Shown in pieces: positions 11,048 through 18,930 of a stretch of 64,000 nt of DNA (position 1 is the first letter of the stretch; the number at the start of each line of letters is the position of its first letter). The position numbers were made by a program, and so were the translations under genes. The notes beneath the pieces were generated by a model. That model worked only from the letters and a program-made list of their open reading frames with translations, was not told the origin of the DNA and did not search any database. Source of the DNA: Dyella flava (GTDB lineage: Bacteria; Pseudomonadota; Gammaproteobacteria; Xanthomonadales; Rhodanobacteraceae); NCBI RefSeq assembly GCF_016904955.1, contig NZ_JADIKE010000038.1, forward strand, positions 372,001 to 436,000, written 5' to 3'.

Positions 11048-11071
11048 CGGCGGCATGGCGACATGCCGCCG
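11048..11071 (+). terminator. GC-rich hairpin in the rpsN-rpsH gap
   Basis: A perfect 10-bp stem (CGGCGGCATG at 11048-11057, GCGA tetraloop, CATGCCGCCG at 11062-11071) sits 48 bases after the rpsN stop. The tail TTGATGCGACTTTG has few Ts. It may attenuate read-through from the upstream S10-spc genes, or act as an mRNA end or stability element. A promoter follows directly. Confidence 0.45.
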
Positions 11072-11096
11072 TTGATGCGACTTTGAAGCATCGTTA

Positions 11097-11126
11097 TTCG
11101 CAAAAGCCGAAAAAGCCTGCTATGAT
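11097..11126 (+). promoter_or_regulatory. Candidate internal promoter ahead of rpsH
   Basis: TATGAT at 11121-11126 is a near-consensus -10 box; the best -35 is TTCGCA at 11097-11102 (4 of 6) with 18-base spacing. Downstream, the leader to rpsH (about 95 bases) holds small hairpins at 11134-11147 (CTGCG, TATT loop) and 11148-11164 (GCCGG with a 7-base loop). The context, a hairpin just upstream and an unusual 226-base gap, supports a separate start for rpsH onward. Confidence 0.5.
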
Positions 11127-11225
11127 CGACGGTCTGCGTATTCGCAGGCCGGTGTTTGGCCGGCTCACAATCTAGAATTGATTTCCGGTTTTATCGGATA
11201 TCGGTGCACTCTGAAGGAAGTTTTC

Positions 11226-11621
11226 ATGAGCATGACTGATCCCATCGCCGATCTGTTTACGCGCATCCGCAATGCCCAGGCTACGGGCAAGCAGGCTGTA
11301 AGCATCCCGTCGTCGAAGCTGAAGGTGGCGCTGGCCAACCTTCTCAAGAACGAGGGCTACATCCTCGACGCCAAGACCTCCACCCAGGAGGGCAAGCCGG
11401 TGCTCGAGATCAAGCTCAAGTATTTCGAAGGCCGTCCGGCCATCGAGCGCATCGAGCGCGTCAGCCGCTCGGGTCTGCGCGTGTACCGCGGCAAGGGTGA
11501 CCTGCCGAAGGTGCTCGGCGGCCTGGGTATTTCGATCATCTCGACTTCGAACGGTCTGTTGACCGATGCGCAGGCCCGTGCCAAGGGCGTGGGCGGCGAA
11601 GTCATCGGCCTGGTCGCGTAA
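11226..11621 (+). CDS. rpsH: 30S ribosomal protein S8
   Basis: 131 residues starting MSMTDPIADLFTRIRNAQAT; the alternative ATG two codons later would remove MS. SD: GAAGGAAGTTTTC. S8 binds the central domain of 16S rRNA and, in E. coli, represses the spc operon by binding mRNA near rplE. Here rpsH stands behind a long gap with its own candidate promoter, so feedback may be arranged differently. Confidence 0.97.
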   Translation: MSMTDPIADLFTRIRNAQATGKQAVSIPSSKLKVALANLLKNEGYILDAKTSTQEGKPVLEIKLKYFEGRPAIERIERVSRSGLRVYRGKGDLPKVLGGLGISIISTSNGLLTDAQARAKGVGGEVIGLVA

Positions 11622-11631
11622 GGAGTCCCCG

Positions 11632-12159
11632 ATGTCCCGTGTTGCCAAGAAACCCATTTCCCTACCCAAGGGCGTTGAGCTCAAGGTGGCGGAAGAGAAC
11701 ATTGCCGTGAAGGGCCCGAAGGGTACCCTGTCCATCCATGCCCTGCCGGGCATCTCGGTGGCCAACGATAACGGCACGATTAACATCCATGTCGCCGAAG
11801 GCGCGGATGACAAGTTCGGTGGCACCGCCCGCGCGCTGCTGGCCAACATGATCAAGGGCGTGTCCGAAGGTTACGAGCGCAAGCTGGAGCTGGTCGGCGT
11901 GGGTTACCGCGCATCGATGGCCGGCAAGGCATTGAACCTGAGCCTCGGTTTTTCCCATCCGGTGGTCTTCAATGCCCCGGAAGGAATTACTCTCGAGACC
12001 CCGTCGCAGACTGAAATCGTGATCAAGGGTTCGGACAAACAGCTGGTGGGTGAAGTTGCCGCCAAGATCCGTGGCTATCGTCCGCCGGAGCCCTACAAGG
12101 GCAAGGGCGTCCGTTATTCCGGCGAGAAGATCACCATTAAGGAAGCCAAGAAGGCCTAA
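11632..12159 (+). CDS. rplF: 50S ribosomal protein L6
   Basis: 175 residues starting MSRVAKKPISLPKGVELKVA. The open frame extends upstream into rpsH, but the ATG at 11632 with AAGGAGTCCCCG in front is the family start. The signature PEPYKGKGVRYSGEKITIKE is at the C terminus. L6 supports the factor-binding region near the sarcin-ricin loop. Confidence 0.97.
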   Translation: MSRVAKKPISLPKGVELKVAEENIAVKGPKGTLSIHALPGISVANDNGTINIHVAEGADDKFGGTARALLANMIKGVSEGYERKLELVGVGYRASMAGKALNLSLGFSHPVVFNAPEGITLETPSQTEIVIKGSDKQLVGEVAAKIRGYRPPEPYKGKGVRYSGEKITIKEAKKA

Positions 12160-12185
12160 CGGTCGATCCGCTTTCTGGAGACACG

Positions 12186-12542
12186 ATGATGAACAAGAAA
12201 GAAGCCCGTCTGCGTCGCGCCAAGTCCACGCGCTCCCACATCCGCAAGCTCGCGGTGGCTCGCCTGTCGGTGCATCGCACCGGCCAGCACCTCTACGCCC
12301 AGGTGTTCGACGCCTCCGGCGAGAAGGTGGTTGCGGCCGCCTCGACCGTGCAGAAGGCACTCGCGGAAGGCCTGAAGGGCACGAAGAATCTGGCAGCCGC
12401 TGCAGCGGTGGGCAAGGCCATCGCCGAGCGCGCCAAGGCTGCCGGCATCGAAGCCGTCGCCTTCGACCGCTCCGGTTTTCGCTATCACGGCCGTATCAAG
12501 GCGCTGGCTGATGCAGCCCGCGAAGCCGGCCTGAAGTTCTAA
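12186..12542 (+). CDS. rplR: 50S ribosomal protein L18
   Basis: 118 residues (117 if the second of two adjacent ATGs is used). LSVHRTGQHLYAQVFDASGE and GFRYHGRIKALADAAREAGL are typical L18. It binds 5S rRNA together with L5. SD TCTGGAGACACG precedes the start. Confidence 0.97.
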   Translation: MMNKKEARLRRAKSTRSHIRKLAVARLSVHRTGQHLYAQVFDASGEKVVAAASTVQKALAEGLKGTKNLAAAAAVGKAIAERAKAAGIEAVAFDRSGFRYHGRIKALADAAREAGLKF

Positions 12543-12620
12543 TAAGCAGTAACCAAAACAACTCCAAGCGGCCTGGTCCGCAAGTAAAAGTCCCGGATGG
12601 TCCGGGCATACGGAAAAGAT

Positions 12621-13130
12621 ATGTCTTCGACTGATCGTGAAAATTCAGACGGCTTGCTCGAGAAGCTGATTGCCGTCAATCGCGTGGCCAAGACCGTGAA
12701 GGGTGGCCGCCAGATGAGCTTCACCGCGCTGACCGTGGTCGGCGATGGCGAGGGCAAGGTCGGCTTCGGCTATGGCAAGGCGCGTGAAGTGCCGGTGGCC
12801 ATCTCCAAGGCCATGGACCGCGCACGTCGCAACATGGTGAGCATCGATCTGAACAACGGCACCCTGTGGTACGCCATCAAGGCCAACCACGGCGCGGCTC
12901 GCGTGTTCATGCAGCCGGCCTCCGAAGGTACCGGCGTGATCGCTGGCGGCGCCATGCGCGCTGTGCTGGAAGTGGTCGGTGTGAAGAACGTGTTGGCCAA
13001 GGCCGTTGGCTCGCGCAACCCGATCAATCTGGTGCGCGCCACCATCAAGGGCCTGCAGGCCGTTGCCTCGCCGAAGCAGATCGCTGCCAAGCGTGGCAAG
13101 ACCGTGGAAGAGGTGATGGGCAATGGCTAA
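12621..13130 (+). CDS. rpsE: 30S ribosomal protein S5
   Basis: 169 residues from ATG 12621 (MSSTDRENSDGLLEKLIAVN), preceded by ACGGAAAAGAT; an in-frame ATG at 12597 would add eight residues but lacks an SD. The N-terminal dsRNA-binding fold (KGGRQMSFTALTVVGDGEGK) and GTGVIAGGAMRAVLEVVGVK are classic S5. It takes part in decoding fidelity and mRNA helicase activity at the entry tunnel. The 3' end overlaps rpmD by eight bases. Confidence 0.96.
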   Translation: MSSTDRENSDGLLEKLIAVNRVAKTVKGGRQMSFTALTVVGDGEGKVGFGYGKAREVPVAISKAMDRARRNMVSIDLNNGTLWYAIKANHGAARVFMQPASEGTGVIAGGAMRAVLEVVGVKNVLAKAVGSRNPINLVRATIKGLQAVASPKQIAAKRGKTVEEVMGNG

Positions 13131-13311
13131 TACCGAAAAAACCATCCGCGTTCGCCTGGTCAAAGGCCTGCGCGGCGTGCAGGCCCGCCATCGCCTCAGT
13201 GTGAAGGCTCTGGGTCTGAACAAGACCAACGACGTCCGTGAACTGAAGGACAGCCCGCAGGTGCGTGGCCTGATCAACACGGTCTATTACCTGGTGCGGG
13301 TCGAGGAGTAA
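13123..13311 (+). CDS. rpmD: 50S ribosomal protein L30
   Basis: 62 residues, MANTEKTIRVRLVKGLRGVQ then VKALGLNKTNDVRELKDSPQ. L30 is a small alpha-beta protein dispensable in some bacteria. It overlaps rpsE by eight bases and is five bases before rplO. Confidence 0.97.
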   Translation: MANTEKTIRVRLVKGLRGVQARHRLSVKALGLNKTNDVRELKDSPQVRGLINTVYYLVRVEE

Positions 13312-13316
13312 GCATC

Positions 13317-13748
13317 ATGCGTCTGAATGACATCAAGCCGGCTGCTGGTTCGCGCAAGACGCGCCTGCGCGTCGGTCGCGGTATCGGTTCGGGCCTGGGC
13401 AAGACCGCTGGCCGCGGTCACAAGGGTCAGCACGCCCGTGCCGGCGGTACCCACAAGTATGGTTTCGAAGGCGGCCAGATGCCGCTGCAGCGCCGCCTGC
13501 CGAAGGTTGGCTTCCGTTCGAAGAAGAAGGCCGAGAGCCAGGAAGTGTTCCTGTATCAGCTCGCCTCGCTGAAGGCGGACGTGATTGATGCGGTTGTGCT
13601 GCATCAGGCTGGCCTGATCGATAGCCGCGCCAAGAAGGTCAAGGTCGTCGCCAAGGGCGAGATCGGCCGTGCGGTGAAGCTGTCGGGTCTGCTGGCTACG
13701 GCCGGTGCCAAGGTGGCCATCGAGGCCGCCGGCGGAAGCGTGGAGTAA
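13317..13748 (+). CDS. rplO: 50S ribosomal protein L15
   Basis: 143 residues starting MRLNDIKPAAGSRKTRLRVG. The Gly/Lys-rich extension (GRGIGSGLGKTAGRGHKGQH) that threads into 23S rRNA is intact. ATG preceded by GAGGAGTAAGCATC. secY starts six bases after its stop. Confidence 0.98.
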   Translation: MRLNDIKPAAGSRKTRLRVGRGIGSGLGKTAGRGHKGQHARAGGTHKYGFEGGQMPLQRRLPKVGFRSKKKAESQEVFLYQLASLKADVIDAVVLHQAGLIDSRAKKVKVVAKGEIGRAVKLSGLLATAGAKVAIEAAGGSVE

Positions 13749-13754
13749 TCACAC

Positions 13755-15077
13755 GTGGCCGCAGCCAAGGGCACATCGGTCGGATCGCTCGGTAAATTGA
13801 CTGAGCTGCGTCAACGCATCTTCTTCGTGATTGGTGCGTTGATTGTGTACCGCCTCGGCTCGTTCATCCCGGTACCGGGTGTGAATCCGGATGCGATGGC
13901 CAATCTGATTGGCCAGAGCGGCGGCCTGCTGGACATGTTCAACATGTTCTCGGGCGGTTCGCTGGGACGTTTCTCGGTGTTTGCTCTGGGTGTCGTGCCC
14001 TACATCTCCGCCTCGATCGTGGTGCAGATGATGGGCTCGGTGATTCCCAGTCTGCAGGCGCTGCGCAAGGAAGGCCAGTCTGGCCAGCGTCAGCTCACGA
14101 TGTACACCCGTATCGGCACGGTCGGCCTTTCGGCCTTCCAGGCCTTTGGCATCGCAGTGGCGCTGATGAAGCAGTCCAGCGGCGGCATGCCTGTGGTCTA
14201 CATGCCCGGCTTCGGCTTCATCCTGTCGTCCGTGGTGGGTTTGACGGCCGGCTCGATGTTCCTGATGTGGCTGGGCGAGCAGATGACGGAACGCGGCATC
14301 GGCAATGGCATTTCCTTGCTGATTTTCGCGGGTATCGTGGCCGGCCTGCCGGGTGCTGTGACGCATACGCTGTCCATGTCCAGCAATGGCGAGCTGAGCA
14401 CGATCAAGCTGGTGATGGTGGTCGCGTTGATCCTGGCGGTCACGGCGTTCGTGGTGTTCATGGAGCGTGCGCAGCGGCGTATTACCGTGAACTATGCGCG
14501 GCGTTCGGGCGGGCAGCGGTCGTACATGAACCAGACCTCGCACCTGCCGCTCAAGATCAACATGTCGGGTGTGATTCCGCCTATCTTCGCGAACAGTATT
14601 CTGATGTTCCCGGCGATGGCGGCGACGTGGGGCAATGCCAGCCACCAGTCGCGCTGGCTGCAGGATCTGGTACAGCTGCTGACGCCAGGCGAACCGCTTT
14701 ACGACATCATTTATGCAGTGCTGGTGATCGTCTTTGCCTTTTTCTACACGGCGATCGTTTTCAATTCGCAAGACACGGCCGATAACCTCAAGCGGTCTGG
14801 CGCGCTGATTCCGGGTATCCGCCCGGGCCGCTCGACAGCTGACTACATCGATTCCGTGATGACCCGTCTGACCGGTGTGGGCGCCCTCTACCTCGTGCTG
14901 GTCTGTCTGGTGCCGACGTTCATGCAGAACGCCTGGCATGTCCCGTTCTACTTCGGCGGCACGTCGCTGCTGATCGTAGTGGTGGTGGTGATGGACTTTA
15001 CGGCTCAGGTGCAGGCGCATCTGGTCAGCCATCAGTACGAAGGGTTGCTCAAAAAGGCCAATCTGCGCCGCGGCTGA
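13755..15077 (+). CDS. secY: Preprotein translocase channel SecY
   Basis: 440 residues starting with GTG. SecY is the central channel of the SecYEG translocon. Ten hydrophobic segments can be followed, with the plug-region sequence GGLLDMFNMFSGGSLGRFSV after TM1 and the family signatures ALGVVPYISASIVVQMMGSV and GIGNGISLLIFAGIVAGLPG. The C terminus (HQYEGLLKKANLRRG) contacts SecA and the ribosome. It follows rplO as in most bacteria; rpmJ, which often comes next in gammaproteobacteria, is missing here. Confidence 0.98.
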   Translation: MAAAKGTSVGSLGKLTELRQRIFFVIGALIVYRLGSFIPVPGVNPDAMANLIGQSGGLLDMFNMFSGGSLGRFSVFALGVVPYISASIVVQMMGSVIPSLQALRKEGQSGQRQLTMYTRIGTVGLSAFQAFGIAVALMKQSSGGMPVVYMPGFGFILSSVVGLTAGSMFLMWLGEQMTERGIGNGISLLIFAGIVAGLPGAVTHTLSMSSNGELSTIKLVMVVALILAVTAFVVFMERAQRRITVNYARRSGGQRSYMNQTSHLPLKINMSGVIPPIFANSILMFPAMAATWGNASHQSRWLQDLVQLLTPGEPLYDIIYAVLVIVFAFFYTAIVFNSQDTADNLKRSGALIPGIRPGRSTADYIDSVMTRLTGVGALYLVLVCLVPTFMQNAWHVPFYFGGTSLLIVVVVVMDFTAQVQAHLVSHQYEGLLKKANLRRG

Positions 15078-15106
15078 GGCGGCAGGTGGGTCTCGGGTGG
15101 AGAGAC

Positions 15107-15124
15107 GCGGCACCGGAGTGCCGC
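15107..15124 (+). terminator. Short hairpin between secY and rpsM
   Basis: A 7-bp stem (GCGGCAC, CGGA loop, GTGCCGC) lies 29 bases after secY, followed by AGGACTTTCC. A TAGAAT at 15153-15158 resembles a -10 box, but no good -35 is visible upstream. The 122-base gap may hold the alpha-operon promoter or translation-control RNA (S4 represses this site in E. coli). Weak on sequence alone. Confidence 0.3.
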
Positions 15125-15199
15125 AGGACTTTCCTAACAGTTTGATTAAGGTTAGAATTGCGCGTTTACCGCGCGAGAAAGCATCGGAGAAAGTACATC

Positions 15200-15556
15200 A
15201 TGGCGCGCATTGCGGGTGTCAATTTGCCGGTCCAGAAGCACGTCTGGGTTGGCCTGCAGAGCATCTATGGCATCGGCCGCAGCCGGGCCAAGAAGGTCTG
15301 TGAAGCGGCGGGTGTCAACCCGAACACGCAGATCAAGTCGCTCAGCGAAGGCGAGGTGGAGAAGATCCGCCACGAAATCGCCAAATATGTCGTGGAAGGC
15401 GATCTGCGTCGTGAAGTCGGCATGGCTATCAAGCGTCTGATGGATCTGGGGTGCTACCGCGGTCTGCGCCACCGCCGTGGCCTGCCGGTGCGCGGCCAGC
15501 GCACGCGTACCAACGCACGCACCCGTAAGGGTCCGCGTCGCGCGATCAAGAAGTAA
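15200..15556 (+). CDS. rpsM: 30S ribosomal protein S13
   Basis: 118 residues, MARIAGVNLPVQKHVWVGLQ at the start and RGLRHRRGLPVRGQRTRTNA near the end. S13 bridges the 30S head to the large subunit. SD TCGGAGAAAGTACATC. First gene of the alpha operon. The longer open frame beginning upstream is not used. Confidence 0.97.
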   Translation: MARIAGVNLPVQKHVWVGLQSIYGIGRSRAKKVCEAAGVNPNTQIKSLSEGEVEKIRHEIAKYVVEGDLRREVGMAIKRLMDLGCYRGLRHRRGLPVRGQRTRTNARTRKGPRRAIKK

Positions 15557-15589
15557 TTGGTCGCTTACTGAGAGATTTGGATTCCGAAC

Positions 15590-15976
15590 ATGGCAAAGCC
15601 AGTTAAGACCAAGAAGAAAGTCAAGCGCGTTGTCACCGATGCGGTGGCCCACGTGCAGGCATCCTTCAACAACACCATCGTTACCATCACCGATCGTCAG
15701 GGCAACGCTCTGTCGTGGGCGACTGCCGGCGGCGCGGGTTTCCGCGGTTCGCGCAAGTCCACGCCGTTTGCTGCCCAGGTCGCCGCCGAGAAGGCCGGTC
15801 GCGCCGCAGGCGATTACGGTGTGAAGACGGTGGAAGTGCGGATCAAGGGCCCGGGCCCGGGCCGTGAGTCGGCGGTGCGTTCACTGAACGCCCTCGGCTA
15901 CAAGGTTCTCAACATCATCGATGTCACGCCGATTCCGCATAACGGCTGCCGTCCCCCCAAGAAGCGTCGCGTCTAA
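15590..15976 (+). CDS. rpsK: 30S ribosomal protein S11
   Basis: 128 residues; VAHVQASFNNTIVTITDRQG and the C-terminal DVTPIPHNGCRPPKKRRV are diagnostic. S11 lies on the 30S platform near the mRNA exit. Normal place between rpsM and rpsD. Confidence 0.98.
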   Translation: MAKPVKTKKKVKRVVTDAVAHVQASFNNTIVTITDRQGNALSWATAGGAGFRGSRKSTPFAAQVAAEKAGRAAGDYGVKTVEVRIKGPGPGRESAVRSLNALGYKVLNIIDVTPIPHNGCRPPKKRRV

Positions 15977-15987
15977 GGAGCACAACC

Positions 15988-16614
<627 letters not shown>

Positions 16615-16630
16615 TCAACCGGAGCCCTGC

Positions 16631-17629
16631 ATGGCAGTTTCGTCAACTAGCGTGCTGCGGCCTCGCGGCCTCAGCGTCGAGCAGCTCGGACCGAATCGCG
16701 CCAAGGTCGTGGTGGAGCCGCTCGAGCGTGGTTTTGGTCACACCTTGGGTAATGCGCTGCGCCGCGTACTGCTCTCCTCGATTCCTGGTAGCGCCATCGT
16801 CGAGGTGGAAATCGATGGCGTGCTGCACGAGTACACCACGTTGGAAGGTCTGCAGGAGGACGTGATCGAAGTCCTGCTGAACCTGAAGGAAGTGGCGATT
16901 CGTCAGCACACGGGTGATGAAGTCACCCTGACCCTGTCCAAGAAGGGCAGGGGCGTGGTTACGGCGGGTGATATCGCCGTCGATCACACGGTGGAGATCA
17001 TCAATCCGGAACACGTGATCTGCCATCTGACCAAGGACATTGCGCTTAACATGCGTCTGAAGGTGCGTCGTGGCGTCGGCTACCAGCCGGCCAGCCTGCG
17101 TCAGCATCCGGATGACGAAGCGCGTCCGATTGGTCGTCTGCAGCTCGACGCGTCGTTCGCGCCGGTGCTGCGCGTGGCCTACGAAGTTGATGCGGCTCGT
17201 GTCGAGCAGCGCACCAACCTCGACAAGCTGGTGCTGGACATCGAAACCAACGGCACCATCGGTGCGGAAGATGCGGTACGCAAGGCCGCGGAAATCCTCA
17301 ACGACCAGTTGTCGGTGTTCGGTGACTTCTCGCGCCGCGAGAGCGCCACGGACAAGGCGGAGAAGGGTGGTTTCGATCCGCTCCTGCTCCGTCCGATCGA
17401 CGATCTGGAGCTCACCGTGCGTTCGGCGAACTGCCTGAAGGCGGAGAGCATCTACTACATCGGCGATCTGGTGCAGAAGACCGAAGTGGAGCTGCTGAAG
17501 ACGCCGAACCTCGGCAAGAAGTCGCTCACGGAAATCAAGGATGTCCTCGGCGTGCGTGGTCTCGCTCTGGGCATGAAGCTGGAAAACTGGCCGCCGCCGG
17601 GCCTCTCGCACGGCATGCAGCTGGGCTGA
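16631..17629 (+). CDS. rpoA: RNA polymerase alpha subunit
   Basis: 332 residues. The N-terminal dimerisation and assembly domain (PLERGFGHTLGNALRRVLLS near residue 35) and the C-terminal DNA- and activator-binding domain (TPNLGKKSLTEIKDVLGVRG) are both complete. It scaffolds RNA polymerase assembly. SD ACCGGAGCCCTGC. In most bacteria rplQ follows within tens of bases; here a 249-base gap with hairpins and a REP pair separates them. Confidence 0.99.
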   Translation: MAVSSTSVLRPRGLSVEQLGPNRAKVVVEPLERGFGHTLGNALRRVLLSSIPGSAIVEVEIDGVLHEYTTLEGLQEDVIEVLLNLKEVAIRQHTGDEVTLTLSKKGRGVVTAGDIAVDHTVEIINPEHVICHLTKDIALNMRLKVRRGVGYQPASLRQHPDDEARPIGRLQLDASFAPVLRVAYEVDAARVEQRTNLDKLVLDIETNGTIGAEDAVRKAAEILNDQLSVFGDFSRRESATDKAEKGGFDPLLLRPIDDLELTVRSANCLKAESIYYIGDLVQKTEVELLKTPNLGKKSLTEIKDVLGVRGLALGMKLENWPPPGLSHGMQLG

Positions 17630-17633
17630 CCTA

Positions 17634-17662
17634 CCGCAGCCGCAGTCGAGAACCGGCTGCGG
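17634..17662 (+). terminator. Hairpin directly after rpoA
   Basis: A 9-bp stem (CCGCAGCCG at 17634-17642 with CGGCTGCGG at 17654-17662, 11-base loop) begins four bases after the rpoA stop. The tail CTGTTGGCTTG is mildly T-rich. It could reduce rplQ transcription relative to rpoA. Confidence 0.45.
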
Positions 17663-17674
17663 CTGTTGGCTTGT

Positions 17675-17749
17675 GTAGGTTGGGTTAGCGCAGCGTAACC
17701 CAACAACTTGGAACATCTTGTTGGGTTACGCTGCGCTAACCCAACCTAC
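17675..17749. repeat. Inverted pair of GTAG-type REP palindromes
   Basis: Two 30-base units face each other at 17675-17704 and 17720-17749. Each begins with GTAG on its own strand, followed by a GTTGGGTTA/TAACCCAAC stem with an 8-base GCGCAGCG loop. The whole forms a perfect 32-bp stem (17675-17706 with 17718-17749) and an 11-base loop. GTAG-headed palindromes in inverted pairs are the known architecture of REPs mobilised by RAYT transposases, for example SMAG elements of Stenotrophomonas. A related copy lies at 37797-37826. No RAYT gene is in this window. Confidence 0.85.
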
Positions 17750-17827
17750 GAAAAGCGGTCATTCCTGGCCGCACTCTTAAGAAGAGCCCGTCCCATCAAG
17801 GGCTCCAATAGCGGGTAAACCGCGGGG

Positions 17828-17851
17828 AACCGGCCATAAGGACCGGTTTTT
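17828..17851 (+). promoter_or_regulatory. Terminator-like hairpin in the rplQ leader
   Basis: AACCGGCC at 17828-17835 pairs with GG-A-CCGGTT at 17840-17848 (one bulged A, ATAA loop) and runs into five Ts (17847-17851). It looks like an intrinsic terminator placed 27 bases before the rplQ start, so it may be an attenuator or the end of a short transcript. Confidence 0.45.
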
Positions 17852-17878
17852 CATAACAACAGACAAGAGAGTCTCATT

Positions 17879-18262
17879 ATGCGTCATATGAAATCCGGGC
17901 GTAAGCTCAACCGTACCAGCAGCCATCGCGAGGCGATGTTTCGCAACATGGCGTCGTCGCTGATCAAGCACGAACTGATCCGTACCACCCTCCCGAAGGC
18001 GAAGGAACTGCGCCGCGTGGCTGAGCCGCTGATCACGCTCGCCAAGACCGACGGTGTTGCCAATCGCCGCCTCGCGTTCTCGCGTCTGCGCGACAAGCAG
18101 GCCGTGGGCAAGCTGTTCGTGGAGCTGGGGCCGCGCTACCGTGAGCGTCCCGGCGGCTACCTGCGTATCCTCAAGTGCGGTTTCCGCCCGGGCGACAACG
18201 CGCCCATGGCGTATGTCGAGCTGGTGGATCGTCCGCGCGCCGAGGCTGTCGACGCCGAGTAA
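17879..18262 (+). CDS. rplQ: 50S ribosomal protein L17
   Basis: 127 residues starting MRHMKSGRKLNRTSSHREAM, the invariant L17 N terminus, with GYLRILKCGFRPGDNAPMAY near the end. SD CAAGAGAGTCTC. Last gene of the translation cluster, standing apart from rpoA by 249 bases. A terminator follows at 18298. Confidence 0.98.
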   Translation: MRHMKSGRKLNRTSSHREAMFRNMASSLIKHELIRTTLPKAKELRRVAEPLITLAKTDGVANRRLAFSRLRDKQAVGKLFVELGPRYRERPGGYLRILKCGFRPGDNAPMAYVELVDRPRAEAVDAE

Positions 18263-18297
18263 TTTCGGCCAGGCGGTATTTGGACGTCTAATTGTGC

Positions 18298-18327
18298 AAA
18301 CCTCGGCCGGGTGACCTGCCGGGGTTT
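18298..18327 (+). terminator. Terminator after rplQ
   Basis: A 10-bp stem with one wobble pair (AAACCTCGGC at 18298-18307, GCCGGGGTTT at 18318-18327), the 3' arm ending in TTT then GTGCGTTTTGG. It closes the ribosomal protein cluster before dsbB. Confidence 0.6.
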
Positions 18328-18417
18328 GTGCGTTTTGGGGGTAGGACAAACGCACTGCTGACAGCGCTACAGGGAGCGGGTAATGTCAGCATCCCGTCCC
18401 CCACTGCCAGTTCCGCC

Positions 18418-18930
18418 ATGAATCCCTTTCGCTGGTCCTACCGCGTCAGCTTCGCCGTCGGCTGCCTGATTTGCGTTGCCTTGCTGGCGTTCGCGCTATA
18501 TGCCGAGTACGTGCTTGGGATGGAGCCGTGCCCGCTGTGCATCTTCCAGCGTATCGGCTTCATAGTCATGGCAGTCTTCTTTCTGATTGGCGCAATCCAT
18601 GGGCCAAGAGCGGGTGGCCGCTGGTTCTATACCGGATTGGTGCTGCTGGGCGCCCTGTTCGGCCTCGCGACGGCCGGACGCCATCTATGGATCCAGTCCC
18701 TGCCGTCGGACCAGCTTCCCTCCTGCGGGCCGAATCTGGGCTACATGTTCGACGCCTTTCCGCTCGCCAAGGTGCTGAAGATGGTATTCACCGGTTCTGG
18801 CGAATGCGCCAAGGTTCAGCCCATCCTGGGCTTGCCGATGCCCTTCTGGACCCTGTTGTGGTACATCCTTCTGTCGGTATGGGCCATTCGCGCGACCCTG
18901 CAACGCGCCGCGCCGAGGTTACGTCTATGA
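18418..18930 (+). CDS. dsbB: Disulfide bond formation protein DsbB
   Basis: 170 residues from ATG 18418. DsbB is the inner-membrane quinone reductase that reoxidises DsbA. Four membrane segments are clear (about residues 12-32, 46-62, 70-88 and 140-158). The first redox pair is CPLC (Cys38/Cys41) after TM1; the second periplasmic pair is Cys103 (PSCGPN) and Cys130 (GECAKV), matching E. coli DsbB architecture. The frame is open further upstream into the rplQ terminator, and the start has a poor SD, so a different start is possible. The stop overlaps the next start (ATGA). No dsbA in the window. Confidence 0.93.
   Translation: MNPFRWSYRVSFAVGCLICVALLAFALYAEYVLGMEPCPLCIFQRIGFIVMAVFFLIGAIHGPRAGGRWFYTGLVLLGALFGLATAGRHLWIQSLPSDQLPSCGPNLGYMFDAFPLAKVLKMVFTGSGECAKVQPILGLPMPFWTLLWYILLSVWAIRATLQRAAPRLRL

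Noticed and set aside
9596..11056. A 486-codon - strand frame opposite rplN-rpsN
   Set aside because: Antisense to four intact ribosomal genes and the rpsN gap; no RBS or domain.
15129..15158. A full promoter for the alpha operon
   Set aside because: TAGAAT is acceptable as a -10, but no -35 better than 3 of 6 lies at a proper distance.
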